This document shows positions 43,447-51,039 of a stretch of 64,000 nucleotides of DNA, in pieces (position 1 is the stretch's first letter; every line of letters starts with the position of its first letter). The position numbers and the translations under genes are program-made. Under the pieces are notes generated by a model, which was not told the origin of the DNA, did not search any database, and saw only the letters and a program-made list of their open reading frames with translations. Source of the stretch: Halomonas sp. (GTDB lineage: Bacteria; Pseudomonadota; Gammaproteobacteria; Pseudomonadales; Halomonadaceae); contig NZ_DRFS01000024.1 of assembly GCF_011050415.1 (NCBI RefSeq), forward strand, positions 372,001-436,000, written 5' to 3'.

Positions 43447-44400
43447 TCAACCGCGCTGGATACGCGGATCGAGGCGCGCCTGGACGAGGTCGACCATTAA
43501 ATTGAGCGCTACGAAAAACAGCGCCAGAATTAAAATAGTGCCCTGTAAAATAGGCAGATCACGCTGAAAAATAGCGTTATTGAGCAGTAATCCGGTGCCG
43601 GGCCAAGAGAACACGGTCTCGACCAGAATAGAGCCGCCTAACAAATAGCCTAATTGCAGCCCCATCACTGCTAACGCGGTGGGTGCGACATTCTTAATCA
43701 CGTGCAGGAAGATGCGCCGTTCAGCCAAGCCTTTAGCGCGCAGCGCTTCCACAAACTCATGGGCTAAAATGTCCGCCACCATGGCGCGCACCGTACGTGT
43801 CACCACGCCCATGGGAATTACCGAAAGCGTGACCGCAGGCAGGATTAAGTGGCGTAAATACGCCCATTCAAAGCTCCAGTCGCTTGAGCTACCAGGCCCC
43901 GCGCCGGAGGAAGGCAGCCAGTTAAGCTCAACGGAAAAGATAATCACCAGCAGCATGCCCAGCCAGTAGTGCGGCACACTGACGCCGCCCACGGCAAAGC
44001 CTGTGACGATGCGATCAAGCAGCGACCCTTGGTAATAACCCGCGAGCGCTCCAAACGTGCAGCCCAGGGTAAAACCAATCATTGACGCAGCCACGGCGAG
44101 TAGCAGGGTATTTTTGAGTGCGCTGAATACTTCAGTAGTCACCGCCCTGCCATTGGCTGCCGACATCCCCAGGTCACCCTGCACGGCACGGCTCACCCAA
44201 AGCCCAAACTGCTCTGGCAAGGGGCGGTCAAAACCGTAGGCCCGCTGCACCATTGCGACGACTTCACTGGGAGCATCGGGAGAGACTACGGCGTCCATGG
44301 GATCGCCTGGCGATAAATGGACTAACGAGAAACAGAAAAAACTCACCGCCAGGGTGATCGGAATGACATACAGAATTCGCTTGAGGAAGTAGCTGCTCAT
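43447..44400 (-). CDS. Dpp/Opp-type ABC transporter permease (DppB-like)
   Basis: A 317-residue permease: TM1 LYVIPITLAVSFFCFSLVHLSPGDP, conserved LPEQFGLWVSRAVQGDLGMS, EAA loop EALRAKGLAERRIFLHVIKNVAPTAL (in part) and VETVFSWPGTGLLLNNAIFQRD near the C-terminus. About 65 bases after the binding-protein gene. With DppC-like protein it forms the channel. Confidence 0.93.
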   Translation of the reverse strand: MSSYFLKRILYVIPITLAVSFFCFSLVHLSPGDPMDAVVSPDAPSEVVAMVQRAYGFDRPLPEQFGLWVSRAVQGDLGMSAANGRAVTTEVFSALKNTLLLAVAASMIGFTLGCTFGALAGYYQGSLLDRIVTGFAVGGVSVPHYWLGMLLVIIFSVELNWLPSSGAGPGSSSDWSFEWAYLRHLILPAVTLSVIPMGVVTRTVRAMVADILAHEFVEALRAKGLAERRIFLHVIKNVAPTALAVMGLQLGYLLGGSILVETVFSWPGTGLLLNNAIFQRDLPILQGTILILALFFVALNLMVDLVQARLDPRIQRG

Positions 44401-44465
44401 CTTGTCTCCTAGCTTGTCTACTAGCTATGCGCGGAGCGGCTGAAAGGCCACTCCGCGTACATAAC

Positions 44466-46103
44466 TCACTCCTCGATATAGACGGGGGTCAGATCCTGGA
44501 ACCAGTTTTTAGCCTGAACGAAGCCTTTGACGCGGGGTTGCATCGCGCGAGGGCCAACGTCATGGGCTACCCACAACCAAGCGGCGTCATCCACCATGCG
44601 GGCATGGAACTCGGCGAGGATGGCGTCTTGCTCGGTTTGATCGAAGGTGACTCTTGCCTCATCTAGCAAGCGGTCATATTCAGGGTCATCCATATAGCCC
44701 CAGTTGAAGCCATTCGGCGGCGCCATGCTAGAGTGCATAAAGCGGTAGAAGGCAGAGAAAGGATCTAACCAAGCGAAGGTAATGTTGGTGGCATGGGCGC
44801 CTCGGCTGCTGGCATCATCTGCACCGCGCCGCCAGTTGGGAAACAGCGACTCCCAGTCCAGTACCTCAAAGTCCAGCGCAATGCCCACTTCGGCAAGGTT
44901 TTGCTGAATGTACTCATTCATGGCTAACGGCTGCATTTGCCCTGAGCCAGAGGTCGAGATGAGCACTTTAATCTCCACGGGGTTCTCTGGGCTAAAGCCG
45001 CTTTCCGCTAGCAGTCGAATCGCTTCTTCAGGGTCGTAGCGGGTTTCAAAGGTAGGCTCACCGTACCAGGGGTGATCAGGCGTAACGATACCTACTGCCG
45101 GTACCATTAAGCCACCTAACATGGCTTCCAAACCTTCACGGTCTACCGCTAAATTGGCCGCTTTACGGACGTTGATATCACGCCAGGGGCTGCCTTCCTG
45201 CATAGAGAACTGGTAAGGCCAGGTGTGTGGATAGGGGTTGCTGGTGATCTCGATACCCTGAGACTGCATGCGGGGAATAGCATCCGGTGCCGGAGACTCA
45301 ATCCAATCCACCTGATCAGAAAGCAGCGCGGAGGTACGCGAGCTCGATTCTGGCATTGGGATCAGTTCTAGTCGTGTCAAACGTGGTACACGCTCTTCAT
45401 CCCAATACTCTAAGTTGGGTTCTAACACGGCACGCTCACGCGGTACCAAACGCGTTAGCTTAAAGGGCCCAGTACCAGAAGGGGCGCTGGCAAACGCATC
45501 CCAGTCGCCGCCCAGTGCTTCCCATTGCGCAGGGCTGGAGAAGAGTAGGAAGGAGAGCTGGTAGGGAAACCAGGCATCAGGTTCGCTGGTAGTAAACTGA
45601 ATGGTGTAGTCGTCTACTTTTTCATAGCCGTCCATGGAAGGGATACGGCCGCGGACGTTACCGGCTTGGCGGGCATCAAACTGCTCCGCATCTTCGTCGT
45701 AAATCTTGTCCAGGTTCCAGATGGCCGCGTCGGCATTCCACTCGCTGCCATCATGGAAAGCCACGCCTTCACGCAACGTAAAGGTCCAGATACGGCTATC
45801 CTCAGCATCGACCTCCCAAGATTCCGCTAGGCCGGGTGTTAAACCACTCACGTCCTCAGCAGAGGACATATCCCAATTGATCAATGCATCGTAGATGGTG
45901 TAGCCGAGAAAACGATACCCCTCAAAGCCACTATCGGGCTGACCTGTCGTAAGCGGAATATCAGATGCCGTCATTGCTATACGCAGCACTTGGTCTTCTG
46001 ACATAGCAGGCGTTGCGAAAAACGCCACGCCTACCGACACCAGCGCGATACGCTTGGTTTGACGCAAGTGACGAAGGGCCGCCACCATTTTTTTGTATAC
46101 CAT
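44466..46103 (-). CDS. Family 5 ABC substrate-binding protein
   Basis: A 545-residue periplasmic binding protein of the peptide/nickel (SBP_bac_5) class. Signal peptide near the N-terminus ends after ATPAMSEDQ. Typical: GLAESWEVDAEDSRIWTFTLREGVAFHDGSEWNADA (in part) and EGSPWRDINVRKAANLAVDRE. Despite the class name these proteins carry many solutes. ATG46103 has GGGGGA about 8 bases upstream; ATG46088 is possible. The GntR-type palindrome overlaps the first codons, and a second lies 150 bases upstream, so expression is probably tied to the purine genes. Confidence 0.9.
   Translation of the reverse strand: MVYKKMVAALRHLRQTKRIALVSVGVAFFATPAMSEDQVLRIAMTASDIPLTTGQPDSGFEGYRFLGYTIYDALINWDMSSAEDVSGLTPGLAESWEVDAEDSRIWTFTLREGVAFHDGSEWNADAAIWNLDKIYDEDAEQFDARQAGNVRGRIPSMDGYEKVDDYTIQFTTSEPDAWFPYQLSFLLFSSPAQWEALGGDWDAFASAPSGTGPFKLTRLVPRERAVLEPNLEYWDEERVPRLTRLELIPMPESSSRTSALLSDQVDWIESPAPDAIPRMQSQGIEITSNPYPHTWPYQFSMQEGSPWRDINVRKAANLAVDREGLEAMLGGLMVPAVGIVTPDHPWYGEPTFETRYDPEEAIRLLAESGFSPENPVEIKVLISTSGSGQMQPLAMNEYIQQNLAEVGIALDFEVLDWESLFPNWRRGADDASSRGAHATNITFAWLDPFSAFYRFMHSSMAPPNGFNWGYMDDPEYDRLLDEARVTFDQTEQDAILAEFHARMVDDAAWLWVAHDVGPRAMQPRVKGFVQAKNWFQDLTPVYIEE
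46093..46102. promoter_or_regulatory. Candidate GntR operator overlapping the start of the Dpp-type operon
   Basis: TTGTATACCA matches the shared core in 9 of 10 positions and sits over codons 1-4 of the binding-protein gene, where a bound repressor would block elongation or initiation. If translation begins at ATG46088 it would lie in the leader instead. Confidence 0.45.
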
Positions 46104-46255
46104 TCTACCAGTCCCCCTACTGTTTACTTAGCAAGAAAGCAAAGCCATAAATGCCTAAGCCGCGCATAAACAATGCAAGGGCAGTGCCAAGAAAGCGCCT
46201 AACATCAAAAATTGGGTTAGCAGTAGAAATTATTAATATACAAAAAAGGGATTTT

Positions 46256-46265
46256 TCGTATACAG
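46256..46265. promoter_or_regulatory. Candidate GntR operator (imperfect) upstream of the Dpp-type operon
   Basis: TCGTATACAG within TTCGTATACAGAA keeps the GTATAC core with weaker flanks; about 153 bases upstream of ATG46103. Confidence 0.4.
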
Positions 46266-46488
46266 AAATCACTTAGCACCTGAATTGCTTATCGATAATT
46301 TTTTTATTGATGAGCTCTAGGTCTCACTCTTTTTATAAAGCGGCAGCGAATGGGCTTCAGGCTTAAAAGCATTACAAAGGTGCAAGCTGGTGATCTCTTA
46401 GTCCAAAACGGTGCACAAAAGCGGTTAGCGCACCCTGAGCAAGTCGGCTGAAAAGAATAAAAGGGGGATTGGTGGGGTCGTGGTAAAA

Positions 46489-46523
46489 CTAGTAGGCTTT
46501 AAACAAGCTTTAAAACCTACTAG
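46489..46523 (-). terminator. Probable terminator downstream of gntR
   Basis: CTAGTAGG-C-TTTAAA / TTTAAA-A-CCTACTAG with a five-base loop; on the minus strand a short TTTT follows. It lies 56 bases after the gntR stop. Confidence 0.65.
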
Positions 46524-46578
46524 GCACCTTATACCTTATAGCCCGAAGGTGTGTAGCTAGAACACAATAGACAGCACA

Positions 46579-47295
46579 CTATAGGCGGAACACTTCACGC
46601 AGGTCAGGGGCCTCACTTTTTTCTTCGACAATCGAAAGCGAAGATTCAATTGTCTTCAAGTGACGGCTCATAAAGGCTTTGGCACGTTCGCCGTTACCTG
46701 TTTCCAGATAGCCAATCAGGTCATCGTGGTCGTGGGATTCGCAGCCCAAGTGGCCGCGATGACCGTAGACCGCAAGTATCAGCGATGAGCGCGAGCAGAG
46801 CCGCTCGACAAATTCTGCCAGCGTGGCATTGCCTGACAACTGCGCTAGCCGCACATGAAAATCTGCTGATAAGCGAATGGCCACGCTCTGCTGCCCACTG
46901 CGCAACGCCTGACGCTCTTGGCGGGCCATATCGCGCAGCTCTGCTGCTTCCTTTTCACCCATGCGTCTTGCCACATCGGGCATTAAGCCACACTCAATTA
47001 AGTGGCGGGCATCAAAAACGTCTTTGGCTTCATCGGCGGTGGGCCGGGTAACACTGGCGCCGCGGCGCGGGGTTAGCGTGACTAACTGCTCAAGCGCCAG
47101 ACGCTGCAAGATTTTACGAATGCCAGTACGGCTAATACCAAATACCTCAGACAGCGCATCTTCGCGCAGCCGAGCACCGGGCTTTAAGCGCTGCTCGACT
47201 ATCGCATCGCTCACAGCACGATAAATGGCTTCGTGGCGTTCATCGCCCTCTTTAACCGAAGCACGCCGTTTTATTGGCGCCTGCGCATCACTCAT
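46579..47295 (-). CDS. GntR-family (FCD) transcriptional regulator of purine catabolism
   Basis: A 238-residue regulator. The N-terminal GntR winged helix contains IVEQRLKPGARLREDALSEVFGISRTGIRKILQRL (in part). The C-terminal FCD effector domain follows (FDARHLIECGLMPDVAR; a metal-site-like DFHVRL and HDDLIGYLE with His positions). It is the third gene of a uraH-puuD-gntR unit, 15 bases after puuD, and probably autoregulated through the palindrome before uraH. FadR-type GntR proteins often bind short A/T palindromes centred on GTATAC, making it the best candidate for the sites listed here. Effector unknown; an early ureide or urate is plausible. Confidence 0.88.
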   Translation of the reverse strand: MSDAQAPIKRRASVKEGDERHEAIYRAVSDAIVEQRLKPGARLREDALSEVFGISRTGIRKILQRLALEQLVTLTPRRGASVTRPTADEAKDVFDARHLIECGLMPDVARRMGEKEAAELRDMARQERQALRSGQQSVAIRLSADFHVRLAQLSGNATLAEFVERLCSRSSLILAVYGHRGHLGCESHDHDDLIGYLETGNGERAKAFMSRHLKTIESSLSIVEEKSEAPDLREVFRL

Positions 47296-47310
47296 AGTTA
47301 GCCTCTCTGA

Positions 47311-48513
47311 TCACTCCTCCCAAGCGGCAATGATATCGCGCTCTTCGTCGCTCATGTTGGTCATATTGCCTAACGGCATATAGCGGCTGGCCACCACCTG
47401 CTGAATTTGCGCTTTATGGCCCAGAATTTCATCCCAGCTATCCAATGCAAACCCCGCAGGCGGCGCAGAGAAACCGGCATGCTCAGGGTTGCGAGCATGA
47501 CACTGAACACAGTGCTGCTCAATTAAAGCGCTAATTTGTGCTTGGTCTGGCCTTTCCACACCGTCAGTACCGCCAGGGGATGATGCACTGGGTGCTGCCA
47601 CCCAAAACGCTAGCAAAATGAGCCCTACCCCAAAGGCAGGATACGCAGGTTGGGTTTTGCCTGCATGCATCAAGACAAAGAACTGTCGAATCAAGGCACC
47701 CGCAAAGATAAACAGCACCATCACGACCCAGGCAAGCTCATGGGAATAGATAAACGAGTAGTGATTACTCACCATCAGCAGCACGACCGGCAGCGTGAAG
47801 TAGGTGTTATGCACCGAACGCTGTTTGCCGCGCTTGCCATCCAGCGGATTGGGCGCATCTCCTGCCTTCATCGCTTTTACCATGCGGCGCTGACCAGGAA
47901 TAATCCAGAAGAAAACGTTGGCTGACATCGCCGTTGCCATCACCGCCCCAGTAAGCAGGAAGGCAGCGCGGCCGGTAAACATCTGGGTACTGAGATAGGC
48001 AACGATCACCATCATTACGGCGACCGCTACACTGAGCAGTCCGTCGCGATCCATATTGGGGCTAATGCGTTTGCACAGCTCGTTGTACACCAGCCAGCCG
48101 CCCAATAAGAATGCCAGGGCCAGAAGGTTAGCCTGCCAGCCGGTTAGATTAGCGGCCCACTGCCAGTCGCTGTTGGGGTTTACCAAGTAGAAACCTGGGT
48201 TGACCATGTACAAAATAACGAATAGCGCAAAGCCAGAAAGCCAAGTGGTATAGGCTTTCCAAAATGACCAGTGCAGATCATTGGGCAGCTTGGCAGGCGC
48301 CGTAGCGTACTTCTGATTGTGATAAAACCCACCACCATGAACCGACCACATTTCACCGAACACGCCCTTCTCGCGATCTTCATCGGCTTTAGGCTTACGC
48401 AGGCTGTTATCCAACATTACGAAATAAATCGACTCGCCAATCCAGGCGATAGCGGCAATCACATGCAGCCAGCGCAGCAGCAGGTTAACAAAATCAATTA
48501 GGTACGCTTGCAT
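47311..48513 (-). CDS. puuD: Membrane urate hydroxylase with cytochrome c domain
   Basis: A 400-residue protein that oxidises urate to 5-hydroxyisourate and passes electrons to the respiratory chain rather than to oxygen. The N-terminal membrane part has about eight TM segments (LLLRWLHVIAAIAWIGESIYFV; GEMWSVHGGGFYHNQKY) as in PuuD. The C-terminal cytochrome c domain has the haem motif CVQCH (Cys335, Cys338, His339) and a likely axial Met near 379 (RYMPLGN). It starts 15 bases after uraH. Replaces soluble uricase. Confidence 0.93.
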   Translation of the reverse strand: MQAYLIDFVNLLLRWLHVIAAIAWIGESIYFVMLDNSLRKPKADEDREKGVFGEMWSVHGGGFYHNQKYATAPAKLPNDLHWSFWKAYTTWLSGFALFVILYMVNPGFYLVNPNSDWQWAANLTGWQANLLALAFLLGGWLVYNELCKRISPNMDRDGLLSVAVAVMMVIVAYLSTQMFTGRAAFLLTGAVMATAMSANVFFWIIPGQRRMVKAMKAGDAPNPLDGKRGKQRSVHNTYFTLPVVLLMVSNHYSFIYSHELAWVVMVLFIFAGALIRQFFVLMHAGKTQPAYPAFGVGLILLAFWVAAPSASSPGGTDGVERPDQAQISALIEQHCVQCHARNPEHAGFSAPPAGFALDSWDEILGHKAQIQQVVASRYMPLGNMTNMSDEERDIIAAWEE

Positions 48514-48528
48514 AACATAGGCCCCCTA

Positions 48529-48882
48529 TCAGCTACCGCGGTAAGTTGAGTACCCATAGGGCGAAAGCAGCAGCGGCACATGGTAGTGCTGGCTGGCATC
48601 AGCGACGCCAAAGCGCAGCGGGATCACATCTAAAAAGCGCGGCTCATTAGCTTCAACGCCTTGAGCCCGCAGGTAGTCCCCGGCATGAAAAACCAGTTCA
48701 TACTCGCCGGCAGTGAACGCATCACCTTCTAAAATAGGGGAATCGCAGCGGCCATCACTATTGGTTGTCACGGTACTCAGGTGATGGCGCTCGCTGTTCA
48801 CAAGCTGAAACACTTCGATAGCAATCCCTTGGCCGGGCTGCCCTTTTGCGGTATCCAGTACGTGGGTGGTTAAACGTCCCAT
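48529..48882 (-). CDS. uraH: 5-hydroxyisourate hydrolase
   Basis: A 117-residue transthyretin-like enzyme that hydrolyses 5-hydroxyisourate to OHCU. GRLTTHVLDTAKGQPG at the N-terminus (active-site His) and the C-terminal YHVPLLLSPYGYSTYRGS are diagnostic. ATG48882 has AGGAG five bases upstream; a GTG at 48888 is in-frame but less suitable. First gene of uraH-puuD-gntR and divergent from uraD. Confidence 0.96.
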   Translation of the reverse strand: MGRLTTHVLDTAKGQPGQGIAIEVFQLVNSERHHLSTVTTNSDGRCDSPILEGDAFTAGEYELVFHAGDYLRAQGVEANEPRFLDVIPLRFGVADASQHYHVPLLLSPYGYSTYRGS

Positions 48883-48906
48883 AGCCACTCCTAAATTGTC
48901 ATATTG

Positions 48907-48924
48907 TTTGACCGACTGGTCAAA
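48907..48924. promoter_or_regulatory. RutR-like palindrome between uraH and uraD
   Basis: TTTGACCGACTGGTCAAA is a perfect 7+4+7 inverted repeat. It differs from the RutR-type consensus TTGACCAnnTGGTCAA at one position. It lies 25-42 bases upstream of uraH. RutR-like TetR proteins control pyrimidine and some purine genes; no such gene is in the window. Confidence 0.6.
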
Positions 48925-48955
48925 GAGTACCTTTGCTGCTATTTATTGTATACAC

Positions 48956-48965
48956 CAAATCGAGC
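48956..48965. promoter_or_regulatory. Candidate GntR operator between uraH and uraD
   Basis: TTGTATACAC keeps nine of ten positions of the shared core and lies 74 bases upstream of uraH and 90 upstream of uraD, in position to control both divergent genes, including gntR itself. Confidence 0.65.
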
Positions 48966-49054
48966 ATAGTACTTGTTAATACAAACTTGCTTATTAATAG
49001 CACTTAGTGACGAGCAGCGCGCTTTGACTAAACGTATGCTTTGGAGAGTTTTCC

Positions 49055-49594
49055 GTGACCCTACCTGATACGCGCCCCCTTTCCCCTGCACCGAGCAAAT
49101 GCAGCCTTGAAATGCTTACCCATCACTATGGTGATGTTTATGAGCACTCGCCCTGGGTGGCAGAAGCAGCTTGGCAGCACGGCATCACTGAAGCGCACGA
49201 TACGCCAGATGGGTTGGCCGAACTCATGGGGTTGATGCTGCAGCAGGCAAGTAGCGAACAGCAAATTAGCGTGATCCGCGCCCACCCTGATTTGGCGGGA
49301 AAAGCCGCCATGGCGGGTGAATTAACTCAAGATTCGACCAGCGAACAGGCCGGTGCCGGACTTGATCAGTGCAGCCCAGATGAATTTGCTCGCTTTGAAT
49401 ACCTCAATGAGACGTATAAGGAAAAATTTGGCTTTCCCTTTGTGATCGCCGTTAAAGGGCTAGATCGCCACGCCATCTTGGCAGCCTTTGAAGCGCGCTT
49501 GCATAATGATATCGCCACTGAACGGCGAACGGCCATTGAGCAAATTATTCGCATCGCACGCTTTCGTTTAATCAGCCGCTTAGCTGGCAGTTAA
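49055..49594 (+). CDS. uraD: OHCU decarboxylase
   Basis: A 179-residue enzyme that decarboxylates 2-oxo-4-hydroxy-4-carboxy-5-ureidoimidazoline to (S)-allantoin. Recognised by YGDVYEHSPWVAEAAW, ISVIRAHPDLAGKAAMAGELT (in part) with the catalytic His, STSEQAGAGLDQC, and YKEKFGFPFVIAVKG. GTG49055 is chosen with GGAGAG seven bases upstream. Divergent from uraH, so the two steps after urate oxidation are controlled together. A GTATAC element lies right after the stop, then a terminator. Confidence 0.95.
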   Translation: MTLPDTRPLSPAPSKCSLEMLTHHYGDVYEHSPWVAEAAWQHGITEAHDTPDGLAELMGLMLQQASSEQQISVIRAHPDLAGKAAMAGELTQDSTSEQAGAGLDQCSPDEFARFEYLNETYKEKFGFPFVIAVKGLDRHAILAAFEARLHNDIATERRTAIEQIIRIARFRLISRLAGS

Positions 49595-49602
49595 ATATAT
49601 CG

Positions 49603-49612
49603 CTGTATACAA
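49603..49612. promoter_or_regulatory. GTATAC palindrome after uraD
   Basis: CTGTATACAA keeps nine of ten core positions but lies 9 bases past the uraD stop, before the terminator, with no promoter evident. Possibly a silent or accessory site. Confidence 0.3.
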
Positions 49613-49620
49613 AAAGCATA

Positions 49621-49658
49621 AAAAAACGCCGCACCCTTAAGGGGGTGCAGCGTTTTTT
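49621..49658. terminator. Bidirectional rho-independent terminator between uraD and the phasin gene
   Basis: AAAAAACGC-C-GCACCC / GGGTGC-A-GCGTTTTTT with a six-base loop. A and T runs on both sides allow use by uraD and by the convergent phasin gene. Confidence 0.92.
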
Positions 49659-49686
49659 GCAAGTGTCTAGCTAGTATATTAGCTAA

Positions 49687-50058
49687 TTATTGCTTAGCCG
49701 TTTCTACCGCTTTCTTGGTAGTTTCTTCTGCCTGCTTCTGGCTATCTTGCGCAAAGCTTTGGCTGATTGAAGTTACTTTTTCAGTGTCGCCTTTCACACG
49801 CTCCAGAAATTCGCTAGCCGTTTTTTGCTGGCTATCCATGGCTTTTTTGAAGCTGTCGGCGTCTTTTACATCCAGCCAAGTGCGTGCTTGGGCAATCGCC
49901 ATATCAGAGTATGCACGCGCAGCATCCATCTGAGCGCTGATCAGCTGATCGTAGTAATCAAGCGCAGTCAGCGTGTAAGAACGCATGGGTGACACGAAAA
50001 CGGACTCAAGCTGTTGCTTGGTTTTCTCGGCACTCTGCTTATTAATGTTACTGTTCAT
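49687..50058 (-). CDS. Phasin family protein
   Basis: A 123-residue, helical, Gln/Lys/Ala-rich protein without a signal peptide. SPMRSYTLTALDYYDQLISAQMDAARAYSDMAIAQARTWLDVKD (in part) and ASEFLERVKGDTEKVTSISQSFAQDSQK (in part) fit the phasin_2 group, which coats polyhydroxyalkanoate granules. Suggests PHA storage in the host. Monocistronic; terminator at 49621-49658. Confidence 0.86.
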   Translation of the reverse strand: MNSNINKQSAEKTKQQLESVFVSPMRSYTLTALDYYDQLISAQMDAARAYSDMAIAQARTWLDVKDADSFKKAMDSQQKTASEFLERVKGDTEKVTSISQSFAQDSQKQAEETTKKAVETAKQ

Positions 50059-50238
50059 TCGAATATCTCCAGGTGTGAGCTAGCACATGAACTCGCCTTT
50101 GATAGGCGGTCTTTAGCTGGGCTTTTGCCTCTGCTGTCCTTAAAGCTAGCAGTGCTTTTTGTGCAGCGCAACATGATTTTTCTTCATGCTGCGCTTGCTC
50201 ACTTGCAGATAATTCGCATAGCGCTGGGCAGTGTGCTT

Positions 50239-50928
50239 TTAACGGTTACCGAACAGATGCTTACGTGCCTGCTCATCCATTGTCTCGCCTGCTTGAGGAT
50301 TTACTTCTTCTACTAAGGAGTAGGCACGACGTACCGCTGGGCGCGCCTTGATCATGTCAAACCAGCGTTCCAAGTCAGGAAACTCTTCAATCGTTTGACG
50401 CTGCTTCTCCCAAGGCACTATCCAGGGATAGATCGCCATATCAGCAATAGAGTAATCATCCCCACCCACGTAGGTGTGATTCGCTAGACGCTGATCTAAC
50501 ACGCTGTAGAGCCGATTGGTCTCACGCACATAGCGCTCAATGGCATACTCAATTTTTTGCGGAGCATAGTGGCAAAAGTGATGATTTTGGCCAGCCATCG
50601 GCCCTAACCCACCCATTTGCCAATGAAGCCACTGCAAAACGATGTAGCGCTCGCGACCCGCCGAAGGTAAGAAAAGGCCACTCTTGTCAGCGAGGTACTC
50701 TAATATCGCGCCCGATTCAAACATAGAGAGCGGCTGGCCGCCGTCCTGCGGGGCGTGATCGACAATGGCGGGGATACGGTTATTAGGCGCGATGGTGAGA
50801 AACTCGGGGTCGAATTGCTCGCCACGGCCAATGTTAATCGGCTTTACTCGATACGCCAGCTTGGCTTCTTCGAGCATAATGGAGATTTTGTGGCCGTTGG
50901 GGGTTGTCCAGTAATACAGATCAATCAT
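50239..50928 (-). CDS. Glutathione transferase, YghU/YfcG (Nu) type
   Basis: A 229-residue cytoplasmic protein with a thioredoxin-like N-domain (YWTTPNGHKISIMLEEAKLAY; the TPNG site typical of Nu-class) and helical C-domain (WLHWQMGGLGPMAGQNHHF). Members reduce disulfides or peroxides with glutathione. ATG50928 has AAGGAG six bases upstream; ATG50934 overlaps that site. Nothing in context gives its substrate. Confidence 0.88.
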   Translation of the reverse strand: MIDLYYWTTPNGHKISIMLEEAKLAYRVKPINIGRGEQFDPEFLTIAPNNRIPAIVDHAPQDGGQPLSMFESGAILEYLADKSGLFLPSAGRERYIVLQWLHWQMGGLGPMAGQNHHFCHYAPQKIEYAIERYVRETNRLYSVLDQRLANHTYVGGDDYSIADMAIYPWIVPWEKQRQTIEEFPDLERWFDMIKARPAVRRAYSLVEEVNPQAGETMDEQARKHLFGNR

Positions 50929-51039
50929 TGCCATCTCCTTAAAGAAAACATCGATGTGCTCGTTTGTAAGCATATCAATGTTTTCTAATTACATCAGGTG
51001 GCACCCATTGCGTAATGACATCGGTGCCGCCGCTATGCG

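Larger units (their letters stand above)
46104..46578. other. Intergenic region between the Dpp-type operon and gntR
   Basis: Contains the promoter of the Dpp-type operon with two GTATAC elements (46093-46102, 46256-46265) and a half-like ATATACAA at 46237-46244, then a hairpin terminator at 46489-46523. No ORF is convincing in the 475 bases. Confidence 0.55.
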
